A stretch of 64,000 nt of DNA from Zetaproteobacteria bacterium (lineage in GTDB: Bacteria > Pseudomonadota > Alphaproteobacteria > Micavibrionales > Micavibrionaceae), in NCBI GenBank assembly GCA_002747015.1, contig NVXI01000002.1:304232-368231 (forward strand), given 5' to 3'. Under the pieces are notes generated by a model, which did not search any database, was not told the DNA's origin, and saw only the letters and a list, made by a program, of their open reading frames with translations. A program made the position numbers and the translations under genes. Shown here in pieces: positions 51,803-60,591 of this stretch. Position 1 is the first letter of the stretch. Every line of letters begins with the position of its first letter.

Positions 51803-52369
51803 ATGATAATCGGCTATGCGCGTGTCTCGACAGAGGAGCAACATCTGGATTTACAGCTTGATGCGCTTGAGGATGCCGCTTGCGATCATATCTATAAAGA
51901 TCAAGGTATCTCGGCAGTCGCCAAGACACGTACAGGCTTTAAGGACGCGCTAGACGCTCTTAATGATGGAGATACATTTGTGATCTGGAAGATGGATCGC
52001 GCGTTCCGCTCACTTCGCCATGCTTTGGATGTTCTGGAGGATTTTGAGCATAGAAATATCGAGTTTCGTTCTCTAACTGATCAGATTGATACCACCACGC
52101 CAATGGGCAAATGCATGTACCAAATCCGCAACGCTTTTGCCGAACTTGAACGCAGCCTAATAAGCGAACGTACAAAAGCCGGAATGGAAGCCGCGCGCAA
52201 ACGTGGTGCAATTATTGGTAGGCCAAAAAAACTGACCTTTAAGCAAATTGAGGACGCAAAAAAAACACTAAAAACTGACCCCAAAATCACCCTAACAAAC
52301 ATTGCCAAAACACTAAACATTTCTGTACGAACTCTCAGTCGAGCACTCAAAAACCACACATTATCCTGA
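51803..52369 (+). CDS. small serine recombinase (resolvase/invertase, Hin/Pin-like)
   Basis: In this 188-residue protein the nucleophile is Ser9 in IGYARVSTEEQ. VIWKMDRAFRSLRHALD and TTPMGKCMYQIRNAFAELER carry the conserved active-site Arg and Glu residues, and a C-terminal helix-turn-helix (LTNIAKTLNISVRTLSRAL) binds DNA. Length and domain order fit both resolvases and DNA invertases. The inverted palindromic sites just upstream (51593-51738) make invertase activity attractive. No enhancer (Fis) site was identified. Confidence 0.88.
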   Translation: MIIGYARVSTEEQHLDLQLDALEDAACDHIYKDQGISAVAKTRTGFKDALDALNDGDTFVIWKMDRAFRSLRHALDVLEDFEHRNIEFRSLTDQIDTTTPMGKCMYQIRNAFAELERSLISERTKAGMEAARKRGAIIGRPKKLTFKQIEDAKKTLKTDPKITLTNIAKTLNISVRTLSRALKNHTLS

Positions 52370-52491
52370 AATTTGTAAATCATGTATACCGTGACTTTAC
52401 GGAGTTTAATTGTACTAATTACAAAATATTTAAACCGCTAAACCACACGCACTTCGGCAGTTGAAAATATGTGGATAACAATAACTCTGGA

Positions 52492-52520
52492 TTGCACACA
52501 ATTGTATATGTTGCTATGAA
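52492..52520 (+). promoter_or_regulatory. possible promoter of the lipoprotein-RTX operon
   Basis: TTGCAC (52492-52497) and TATGAA (52515-52520) are 17 bases apart, about 70 bases before the first lipoprotein ATG. Weak consensus. No Fur-like site was recognised. Confidence 0.3.
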
Positions 52521-52590
52521 TCGAGTCCCTAAAGTTTTGTGAATGAGAGCATTACCATGTGGGGCTATTAAACAAAACGGAATTGAGTAA

Positions 52591-53301
52591 ATGACACGTT
52601 TAAATTCACGCCTATGGATTTCTTTTATTTTTATTGTACTTCTTACCGGATGTGTTCCTTCGGACGATAAGCAGGAACCATCAAATGATGTTGTTATAAA
52701 GCAAGGTGTCATTGGTGGTAAGAAATATTATGTGCCTGAAATGTACTTTAAAATGAAGGGCGGTGCTATTTCTTTGGATAGCATATATGTAAGTGCAATG
52801 TATCCGACTTTTACGCCTATGTTGGAAGACCATAAAAAACTTAGGAAAGAAAAAGAGTGGTATAGGAATGTTAGGATATTGGCTAGTTATCGTAAGAATC
52901 TAATAAACCCAGATGAAGTTACGAAAATTATGATTAAGAACCTAAAAGCTTTTGAAGTTGTTGGTGAAGAATATGGATTAATTCATCAAAAGCAACCGGA
53001 AGAGTACGTTCAGGACAAGCGAGATATGTGGCTGGATAAAGTTGACGGTCATTATGTGTCTTATATTTCTTGTTCAGACAAAATATTGGAAACCGATGTT
53101 CCACAATGCTCTCACACGATCTATGTAAACAGTTTCAGTGTAGGTATAAGCTACAACAAAGTTCTCTTACCACACTGGAAAGAAATTAAACGCAATGTTT
53201 TGGAGATGTTTGAAAGCTTCGAGTATGAACATAGTGCGCGCGCATATATTGAGACAAAATTAAATGGAATGAACCTTGAAACACATGGAGAGCGTAAATG
53301 A
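52591..53301 (+). CDS. FrpD-like lipoprotein, copy 1
   Basis: This 236-residue lipoprotein has a signal ending VLLTGC, then PSDDKQEPSNDVVIKQGVIG and GKKYYVPEMYFKMKGGAIS. Its C-terminal ~55 residues are almost identical to those of the next gene. It is the first of two tandem copies with exactly the same length (707-bp period) directly before a large RTX protein. The order lipoprotein-RTX resembles Neisseria frpD-frpC, where FrpD is an outer-membrane lipoprotein that binds FrpC. The resemblance is by layout; I cannot show sequence homology to FrpD. It overlaps copy 2 by 4 bp. Confidence 0.6.
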   Translation: MTRLNSRLWISFIFIVLLTGCVPSDDKQEPSNDVVIKQGVIGGKKYYVPEMYFKMKGGAISLDSIYVSAMYPTFTPMLEDHKKLRKEKEWYRNVRILASYRKNLINPDEVTKIMIKNLKAFEVVGEEYGLIHQKQPEEYVQDKRDMWLDKVDGHYVSYISCSDKILETDVPQCSHTIYVNSFSVGISYNKVLLPHWKEIKRNVLEMFESFEYEHSARAYIETKLNGMNLETHGERK

Positions 53302-54004
53302 CACAATTAGATTTAAGGGGGTTCATTCTTCTTTTTATTGTGCTTCTTACCGGATGTGTTCCTTCGGACGATAAGCAGGAGCCATCAAATGATATTGTTA
53401 TAAAGCAAGGTGTCATTGGCGGTAAGAAATATTATGTGCCTGAGCAATATTTAAAAATGAAAGGCAGTGCTATTTCTTCAGATGGCATATATGTAAGAGC
53501 AATGTATCCGAATTTTACGCCTGTATTAAAAGACCCTAAAGAGCTTCGGGGAGAAAAAGAGTGGTATAGGAGCGTTCGAATTCTGGCTAAAAAAAGAAAT
53601 TCAAATATTGAATTTAATGTTTTCGCTGAGGGGAAGATTAAAAATCTAAAAGCATTTGAAATAGTTGGTGAAGAATATGGCTTGATTCATCAAAAGCAGC
53701 CGGAAGAACATGTGCAAGATCATGATGATATCTGGTTAGAAAAAAATAATGATGAATACGTGTCTCTCATAAATTGTTCAGAAAAAATAATAGAAACAGA
53801 TGTTCCGCACTGTCAGATGCAAATATTTTATAAATCAAAATTTAGAATTAAAGCGAGTTTTAATAAAGTCCTTCTTCCACACTGGAAAGAAATTAAACGC
53901 AATGTTTTGGAAATGTTTGACAGCTTTGAGTATGAACATAGTGCACGGGCATATATCGAGACAAAATTAAATGGAATGAACCTTGAAACACATGGAGAGC
54001 GTAA
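52591..54004 (+). repeat. tandem duplication of the lipoprotein gene (two 707-bp units)
   Basis: Starts at 52591, 53298 and 54005 are spaced 707 bp. The last ~110 bp of each lipoprotein gene, plus the first bases of the next start (ATGACACAATTAGATTTAA after copies 1 and 2), are nearly identical. The central third of the two genes has diverged. Confidence 0.85.
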
Positions 54005-54008
54005 ATGA
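53298..54008 (+). CDS. FrpD-like lipoprotein, copy 2
   Basis: The 236-residue protein has lipobox VLLTGC and the same ends as copy 1 (SDDKQEPSND, GKKYYVPEQYLKMKGSAIS, LLPHWKEIKRNVLEMF, HSARAYIETKLNGMNLE). The middle (about residues 95-180) differs strongly, including a FNVFAEGKIKNLKAFEIV stretch. Its N-terminal MTQLDL is shared with the RTX gene start, which shows that the duplication included the next gene's start region. The 4-bp ATGA overlaps on both sides imply coupled translation of all three genes. Confidence 0.6.
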   Translation: MTQLDLRGFILLFIVLLTGCVPSDDKQEPSNDIVIKQGVIGGKKYYVPEQYLKMKGSAISSDGIYVRAMYPNFTPVLKDPKELRGEKEWYRSVRILAKKRNSNIEFNVFAEGKIKNLKAFEIVGEEYGLIHQKQPEEHVQDHDDIWLEKNNDEYVSLINCSEKIIETDVPHCQMQIFYKSKFRIKASFNKVLLPHWKEIKRNVLEMFDSFEYEHSARAYIETKLNGMNLETHGERK

Positions 54009-57000
54009 CACAATTAGATTTAACCAATATGGAGAATATCGCAGATATTACGTATGAGGCTTTTGTCTCGCTGGCCGATCAAGGGTATAACAGTGCCGCA
54101 GTGTATTATCAGGCAATGGCGCTTGCCGCCGAGGCATCGGGAAATGACAGCGTTGAAGATTATGCAAACCTTGCGGAATCAGTGGTTAGGGATGACAACG
54201 TTAATGGCCAACTTGCCAATAATTATACCGAGGCTGTTGCAGAGGCAAATAATGTAAATTTTGATGACAGCACTGCGGAGGGACGTGCCAATCGTCTTCG
54301 GATGCAATATGAGTTGATGCAGAATGATTTGAAAGAAAGGCAGGACAATATACTGGATGGTGGAACAGGAGAACTTAACTATGAGGATACTAATAATATT
54401 CATGAGGAAGCTCTTGATCGAATAGGTCTTCCGCCGGAGGCCTTCTCTCTTTATATCCCGTTATCACAAACGGCGGAGCATGACCCCGCTGCCGCACAAG
54501 AAATGTTTTTACGATCTTTGCCAGGCGATGGACTTCTTGATGTGCTGTCTGATGCTGCGCGATTAGGATTTGGGACAGAGGTAAGTGGCGATCAATCCTT
54601 ATTAGACTTAATGCAAGATTATGGACATCAAGCAAGTTGGCTTAATTTTATGATAGAGGCGCTGCAACAAGATATACAGGATTATATAGACAATAATTCT
54701 GATACTTCGGGGATACAATCACTACAGGATGCACTTGAACAATATCAATCATATTTGAATCTGGTCGGGAGCATTGATGAATTAGCAAATTGGTTGGGGG
54801 ATATTGGCAATGCTTTGGCAAATATTCCACAATGGATTGGTGATCTACTTAATGATTGGGGCGGAGCAAAAGATACAGGATCACCTTTGATTTTGGATTT
54901 GGATGGGCAAGGGATTGATCTTGCCTCTGTGCTTGGTACAGGTGCAGTATATTGGGATATCGACCTAGATGGTTATGGCGAAAAATCAGGGTGGATATCG
55001 GGTAATGATGGATTGCTTGCGATAGACTTAAATTCTGATGGTGTTATTAATGACCATGCAGAGCTATTTGGCTCGTTGACGACAGACGGATTTTCAGTTC
55101 TTGCTGCTTATGATTCTAATTCAGATAATGCCATTGATATAAATGATGCACAGTTTAATGACTTGCTTGTTTGGGTTGATGCAAACTCTGATGGTTATAG
55201 TCAAAGCGGAGAACTTTTCTCATTAACTGATCTTGGCATTACAAGTATAAACCTCAATGCGTCATTGGTTGATTATGATATCGCAGGTAATCACGTAACC
55301 CATGAAAGTACGTTTACAATTAATGGGCAGACGCAAACAATTGTTGATGCATGGTTTGCTTATGATAATGCTAATTCTCATTATCAGGAAAGTTATACGC
55401 TTGATATTAGAACACTATATCTCCCGACTCTACGTGGTTTTGGTGATGTAAAAGACCTGCATATTGCTATGAGTATGGATGAAACTTTACTTCTCATGGT
55501 TCAAGAAATTGCAGTCGCAGATGCAGCGACTTTATTTGATCCAACGTTTGATCTGAATAGTAAAATCGAGGCTGTGCTTTATCGTTGGGCTGGTGTGGAC
55601 AGTGTTGATCCAAATAGCCGAGGAGATTATGTTGATGCTAGACAGCTAGAGTTCTTTGAACAATATCTTGGTGATGAATACTTGGAGTATGATTTTTTTG
55701 AAAATCCGGGTGTAAATGCTGGGAATATTGTTACAGGGATGTTTGGTAGTTTAACTCAAAGTATATTGCCGCAAATTCTTGTTCAAAGTGCAGCCTCTTC
55801 ATTCTTCAATAATGATGTATTTTACAGTGTAGAAACAGGGCAAGTAGAGAACTCAAGTATTGATGAAATCAATTTACTTACACCTAATCAAATTTTGAAT
55901 CAAACAACTGATACTTCAAACGCTTATGTTATTTCAGATATTAATTCTAGTTATGTGATTGATGAGAATAATGGTGGTGGTTACGATGAAATATGGATTC
56001 AAGGTGTTCAAGAAAGTGAATTGCGTCTTGTAAGGGTTGGTTTAAATTTGGAGATCAATATAGGCAGTGAAACAATCACGGTTATGAATCAGTTTAAATC
56101 CGATAATCATTTGGATAATTCTTATGATTATTTTCGTGTTGAAAATATTGTTCTTGATGATGGAACAAAAATCGACTTGTTGAATGATCTGACCTTCACA
56201 GGAACATCAGGTGTTGATGTTCTTCAAGGTCTTCACGCTGATGACACATTAATTGGCGCAGCGGGGGATGATGACCTTAGAGGCGATTCAGGTAACGACA
56301 CATATGTTTGGTCGGTTGGTGATGGTAACGACACAATCAGTGAGTTTGGTGGTAATGATTCACTGGTTTTGCATGGCGTGCAGCAATCAGGCGTTAGCTT
56401 TGTGCGCTCTGGTAGTCACCTGTCTATTAATATTGGTAATGAAACTATTACGGTAAATGATCACTTCCTTACTCACAACGATTACAAAATAGAAAATGTT
56501 GCGTTTGATGATGGCTCGGTGATTAACCTTCAAGTCCTCTTGAATGTTGCACCAACGGCGCAAGATGATGCGTTTATTGGTGATCAGGATTTATCTTTGA
56601 GTGGTAATGTACTTGTTAACAATGGTAGTGGTTTGGACAGCGATCCCGATGGAACTACTTTAGGCGTTGTGGCTGGCACATATGCATCTCTACATGGCTC
56701 TGTTGTTGTTTCTGCTAATGGAGATTTCATTTATACACCAACAGCTGGTTATAACGGCGCTGATAGCTTCACCTATACACTGGATGATGGCTTTGGTGGA
56801 AGCGATACGGCTACGGTAAACATAACTGTGCGCCCTCCGAACGTTGCGCCAATTGCACAGGACGATGCATTTACTGGTGATGAGGATATTAGTATCACGG
56901 GTAACGTGCTTTCAGATAATGGCAATGGTGTTGATACTGACCCAGATAGTGATCCAATGACTGTCGTTGCGGGAACCTTTGCTACGACGAATGGCTCAGT

Positions 57001-59275
57001 CGTGATTTCATCAAATGGTAGTTTCACCTATACGCCAAATACGGGTTATGTGGGTACAGATAGTTTCACATATACACTGCAAGATGATCGTGGGGCTAGT
57101 GATGTTGGAACTGCCAATATTACTGTAAATGCGCTTGGTAATAATCCAAATGCGATTAATGGAACATCTGCAAATGACACCTTAAATGGTGATCCGAGTG
57201 GTATGTCTAACGATACATTGATTGGTTATGGTGGCAACGACATACTGAATGGCATGCTCGGCAACGATAGTTATGAGTGGTCAGTTGGTGATGGAGATGA
57301 CACCATCAATGAGACAGGTGGCGTTGATCAGTTGGTTCTCCATGGTGTGATCGACTCGGATATTAGTTTAGAGTATATGAGCGATGGCAGCTTGAAAGTT
57401 CATATTGGCAGTGAAGCAATAACCGTCAATTATCATTTCTACTCAGATAAATATAGCAGCAGTTATTACGATACCTATCACGTAGAAAGTATCTTACTTG
57501 ATGATGGTTCGACTATTGACCTTCTCAATAATCTGACCTTAACTGGTACGGCAAGCAATGAAACCATTACAGGTACAAATGCTGGTGATGTTTTGTATGG
57601 ATTGGCTGGAAGCGATATTATTAATGCGAATGGTGGCGCTGATACATTAATAGGCGGTTCCGGTATCGACACGCTTAATGGCATGCTCGGCAACGATAGT
57701 TATGAGTGGTCAGTTGGTGATGGTAATGACATTATCAATGAAACTGGTGGTGTTGATCAGTTGGTTCTTCACGGCGTTATCGCCTCGGATATTAGCTTTG
57801 AGAATATGAGTGATGGCAGCTTGAAAGTTCATATTGGCAGCGAAGCAATAACCGTCATTTATCATTTTTATTCGGATAAATATAGCAGCAGTTATTACGA
57901 TACCTATCACGTAGAAAGCATTCTACTTGATGATGGTTCCACGATTGACCTTCTTAATAATCTGACATTTACCGGAACGGCAAGTGGTGAGACTATCATA
58001 GGAACGAACGGTGATGATGTTCTGTATGGATTGACTGGAAACGATATTATTAATGCGAGTGGTGGCGCTGATACATTAATAGGCGGTTCCGGTATCGACA
58101 CGCTGAATGGCATGCTCGGCAACGATAGTTATGAGTGGTCAGTTGGTGATGGAAATGACATTATCAATGAAACGGGTGGTGTTGATCAGTTGGTTCTCCA
58201 TGGCGTTGTTGCCTCGGATATTAGTTTAGAGTATATGAGCGATGGCAGCTTGAAAGTTCATATTGGCAGTGAAGAAATAACCGTCATTTATCATTTCTAT
58301 TCAGATAAATATAGCAGCAGTTATTACGATACCTATCAGGTGGAGAGTATATTACTTGATGATGGCTCCACGATTGATCTTTTGAATAACATTACCCTTA
58401 CAGGAACCGCAAACAGTGAGACTATTGATGGGCTGAATGCGGCGACAACGTTTATTGGTGAAGCTGGAAATGACATTCTGAATGGTAAACTTGGTAACGA
58501 TAGTTATGAGTGGTCAGTTGGTGATGGAAATGACACCATCAATGAAACAGGCGGTGTTGATCAGTTGGTTCTCCATGGTGTGATCGCCTCGGATATTCGT
58601 TTTGAGAATATGAGTAACGGCAGCTTGAAAGTTTATATTGGCAGCGAAGAAATAACTATCGTTTATCATTTCTATTCGGATAAATATAGCAGCAGTTATT
58701 ACGATACCTATCAGGTTGAAACACTTCTTCTTGATGATGGTTCGACCATTGATCTTTTGAATAATCTGACGTTTACCGGAACGGCAAGTGGTGAGACTAT
58801 TAATGGGCTGAATGCGAACGATATTCTGTTTGGCTTGGATGGTGCAGATACCTTGAATGGTAATAATGGCAACGATGTTCTGTATGGTGGTGGCGGTTCT
58901 GATTATCTCTATGGTAATGCTGGTGATGATGTTCTTTATGGCGGTGCAGGTGTTGATATGGTTTATGGTCAGGCAGGCGCGGATACATTCGCCTTTGAAA
59001 GCTCTTCTGCCTTTACCGCGAGTGACAACATTCAGGATTTCAAATTATCTGAAAATGACAAACTGGATATTTCAGATTTGTTGATTGGTTATGACGCGTT
59101 AACTGATTTGATTACTGATTTTGTGCAAATTACAGATGATGGAACACATTCTACTCTTGCTGTTGACGCCGATGGTGGTGCGGATAATTTCGTGCAGGTG
59201 GCTTATCTCTATAATGAAATTGGCCTCACCGATGAAGATGCGCTGGAAACATCCGGCAATTTGATCACAGTTTAG
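54005..59275 (+). CDS. FrpC-like RTX protein with HCBP repeats and type I secretion tail
   Basis: The 1756-residue exported protein has: (1) a helical N-terminal ~290 residues; (2) an FrpC-type self-processing-module-like domain from residue 293, with PLILDLDGQGID and five EF-hand-like loops (DIDLDGYG, DLNSDGVIN, DSNSDNAID, DANSDGYS), where the scissile Asp is Ser (S293-P294); (3) a divergent RTX-related region; (4) two cadherin-like domains opening NVAPTAQDDAF and NVAPIAQDDAF, about 847-1045; (5) four near-identical RTX-related repeats (about 1085-1595); (6) GGxGxD nonapeptides (about 1608-1664) and a short C-terminal secretion tail. No signal peptide. Probably secreted by a type I system not in this window. 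Confidence 0.85.
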   Translation: MTQLDLTNMENIADITYEAFVSLADQGYNSAAVYYQAMALAAEASGNDSVEDYANLAESVVRDDNVNGQLANNYTEAVAEANNVNFDDSTAEGRANRLRMQYELMQNDLKERQDNILDGGTGELNYEDTNNIHEEALDRIGLPPEAFSLYIPLSQTAEHDPAAAQEMFLRSLPGDGLLDVLSDAARLGFGTEVSGDQSLLDLMQDYGHQASWLNFMIEALQQDIQDYIDNNSDTSGIQSLQDALEQYQSYLNLVGSIDELANWLGDIGNALANIPQWIGDLLNDWGGAKDTGSPLILDLDGQGIDLASVLGTGAVYWDIDLDGYGEKSGWISGNDGLLAIDLNSDGVINDHAELFGSLTTDGFSVLAAYDSNSDNAIDINDAQFNDLLVWVDANSDGYSQSGELFSLTDLGITSINLNASLVDYDIAGNHVTHESTFTINGQTQTIVDAWFAYDNANSHYQESYTLDIRTLYLPTLRGFGDVKDLHIAMSMDETLLLMVQEIAVADAATLFDPTFDLNSKIEAVLYRWAGVDSVDPNSRGDYVDARQLEFFEQYLGDEYLEYDFFENPGVNAGNIVTGMFGSLTQSILPQILVQSAASSFFNNDVFYSVETGQVENSSIDEINLLTPNQILNQTTDTSNAYVISDINSSYVIDENNGGGYDEIWIQGVQESELRLVRVGLNLEINIGSETITVMNQFKSDNHLDNSYDYFRVENIVLDDGTKIDLLNDLTFTGTSGVDVLQGLHADDTLIGAAGDDDLRGDSGNDTYVWSVGDGNDTISEFGGNDSLVLHGVQQSGVSFVRSGSHLSINIGNETITVNDHFLTHNDYKIENVAFDDGSVINLQVLLNVAPTAQDDAFIGDQDLSLSGNVLVNNGSGLDSDPDGTTLGVVAGTYASLHGSVVVSANGDFIYTPTAGYNGADSFTYTLDDGFGGSDTATVNITVRPPNVAPIAQDDAFTGDEDISITGNVLSDNGNGVDTDPDSDPMTVVAGTFATTNGSVVISSNGSFTYTPNTGYVGTDSFTYTLQDDRGASDVGTANITVNALGNNPNAINGTSANDTLNGDPSGMSNDTLIGYGGNDILNGMLGNDSYEWSVGDGDDTINETGGVDQLVLHGVIDSDISLEYMSDGSLKVHIGSEAITVNYHFYSDKYSSSYYDTYHVESILLDDGSTIDLLNNLTLTGTASNETITGTNAGDVLYGLAGSDIINANGGADTLIGGSGIDTLNGMLGNDSYEWSVGDGNDIINETGGVDQLVLHGVIASDISFENMSDGSLKVHIGSEAITVIYHFYSDKYSSSYYDTYHVESILLDDGSTIDLLNNLTFTGTASGETIIGTNGDDVLYGLTGNDIINASGGADTLIGGSGIDTLNGMLGNDSYEWSVGDGNDIINETGGVDQLVLHGVVASDISLEYMSDGSLKVHIGSEEITVIYHFYSDKYSSSYYDTYQVESILLDDGSTIDLLNNITLTGTANSETIDGLNAATTFIGEAGNDILNGKLGNDSYEWSVGDGNDTINETGGVDQLVLHGVIASDIRFENMSNGSLKVYIGSEEITIVYHFYSDKYSSSYYDTYQVETLLLDDGSTIDLLNNLTFTGTASGETINGLNANDILFGLDGADTLNGNNGNDVLYGGGGSDYLYGNAGDDVLYGGAGVDMVYGQAGADTFAFESSSAFTASDNIQDFKLSENDKLDISDLLIGYDALTDLITDFVQITDDGTHSTLAVDADGGADNFVQVAYLYNEIGLTDEDALETSGNLITV
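57263..58760 (+). repeat. four near-identical ~430-bp repeats inside the RTX gene
   Basis: The block AACGATAGTTATGAGTGG starts at 57263, 57692, 58121 and 58496 (periods 429, 429 and 375 bp). Each unit encodes a block such as SYEWSVGDGNDTINETGGVD and YHFYSDKYSSSYYDTY. High DNA identity implies recent duplication or gene conversion, and copy-number change is likely. Confidence 0.9.
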
Positions 59276-60591
59276 ATTTCCGGTTCATAGTCATTACCTA
59301 AATCAAGATCACCAAAACCAATATCGTTTTGGTGATCTTTTTTGTGCGACTTAGCGCGCTCACTCACGCGGGTTTTCTGTTTTTCGTTAGATTTTACATG
59401 CGATAAATCACGGATTAAGTCCTTGCGTTCTGTATCTTGGTTTTGGCGAAGCAAGTTGATTTGAACTTGTAGGTTTTGCCGTTCATTCAGTTGTTTATGG
59501 ATAAGTTCTTCACGCTGTTTCTGATCGCGTTTATGGGCTTGCCATGTTTCGCGTTCATTTTGTTTTCTGGTTTTCCAATATCGGCCATTTAATTTATCCC
59601 ACAGTCCCTTAAAACCTTTGCGAATACGCGCCGCACGTTTGAGTTCAGCCGAATGCCAATGCTCTTGCTGAATTGTATTAAGCTGTGCGCGGTCTATTCT
59701 ATGATCCGTGGTCATTTCCTGCTTTTTATGGAGCAGGGGTTTCATGTCTTTCTTGTGTTGGGTTTTAAGCTCATCGCTATAGCGTGTGAAGAGGCCGGAG
59801 AGCTGATTGCTGATCTTGTTTTTGGTTTCACAGACGGATGGTAGAGTTTCAGTTTTACCAAGACGTGTATTTAACTCTTTAGTTTTAACGCCCAATTGAC
59901 GAGATAGGGAATAGACCTCTCCATGAATATCAACGGCTACATAGCCACGCCTGTCTCCTCGCGCCAAGTAATAGCCACTTTCACGCAAGGCATTCTCAAA
60001 GCCTTGCTTGTTATCAGAGACCGCCCAGCTTTCTTGTAATTCTCTCTTGATATTGTGAGGCTTGCGCCCAACACGCGCCGCTTGTTGCCATTCGTCGCGG
60101 GTAAAGTTGAGTGGGTTTTTCTTGGATTTATCCTTAAATCCTTCCGGCATTTTCCAGCCATGCTCAAGATAAAGGGATTTTGCGATAGTTTGGAGCTTGC
60201 GTTTCGGGAAGGCAATATTGATTGCCTTCATATTCTCGATATCAATTCGTGACCAAACACAATGCGCATGTCTTCGGCCTTCTTTTTCATGAAAGACAAT
60301 CACGCGAGGCTGGTTTTCTAATCCAAGTTTTTTCTCGGCTCGATTAATTGCATCTTCAAAGCTGGAAATCGAAACTTCCTCATCCTGTGGAGGATTAAGG
60401 GAAAGCGAATACATAAATTGTCTGCACTGCGTTGCTTGGGATAGGGCGTAGGCTTCATTTAATGCACCTAGAATATCGGAGGCGATAAAGCCACTTACCT
60501 CATGCAAAGTGACATGTTCATTCTGTTCGCCGTTCATCAGATGTAGCGCCATTTGCCTACCGCCAGCGCGCTGATTGCCTTTAAGTATCAT
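59272..60591 (-). CDS. MobA/VirD2-type relaxase
   Basis: I start it at 60591 (MILKGNQRAGGRQMALHLMN), the typical opening of alphaproteobacterial relaxases; a longer frame to 60609 overlaps mobC more. The 439-residue protein has the three-His metal cluster at H101, H108 and H110 (FHEKEGRRHAHCVWSRID), a nearby conserved Tyr in the N-terminal part, and a long basic coiled C-terminal region. It nicks the element at oriT and pilots the strand to the recipient. It overlaps mobC by 11 bp and the convergent RTX gene by 4 bp; its 3' end also encodes the RTX terminator. Confidence 0.88.
   Translation of the reverse strand: MILKGNQRAGGRQMALHLMNGEQNEHVTLHEVSGFIASDILGALNEAYALSQATQCRQFMYSLSLNPPQDEEVSISSFEDAINRAEKKLGLENQPRVIVFHEKEGRRHAHCVWSRIDIENMKAINIAFPKRKLQTIAKSLYLEHGWKMPEGFKDKSKKNPLNFTRDEWQQAARVGRKPHNIKRELQESWAVSDNKQGFENALRESGYYLARGDRRGYVAVDIHGEVYSLSRQLGVKTKELNTRLGKTETLPSVCETKNKISNQLSGLFTRYSDELKTQHKKDMKPLLHKKQEMTTDHRIDRAQLNTIQQEHWHSAELKRAARIRKGFKGLWDKLNGRYWKTRKQNERETWQAHKRDQKQREELIHKQLNERQNLQVQINLLRQNQDTERKDLIRDLSHVKSNEKQKTRVSERAKSHKKDHQNDIGFGDLDLGNDYEPEI
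59305..59343 (+). terminator. strong intrinsic terminator of the RTX operon
   Basis: AAGATCACCAAAAC (59305-59318) pairs perfectly over 14 bp with GTTTTGGTGATCTT (59326-59339), loop CAATATC, then a T run. It lies 30 bases after the RTX stop, inside the coding sequence of the convergent relaxase. Confidence 0.85.

Noticed and set aside
57478..58122. Open minus-strand frames starting MPSMP in the RTX repeats
   Set aside because: They recur with the DNA repeats, lie antisense to the RTX gene, have no ribosome sites and read as low-complexity Pro/Ser protein.
57263..58760. Regular repeats considered as a CRISPR array
   Set aside because: Units are ~430 bp, in frame, and encode a protein domain; no short repeat-spacer pattern exists anywhere in the window.
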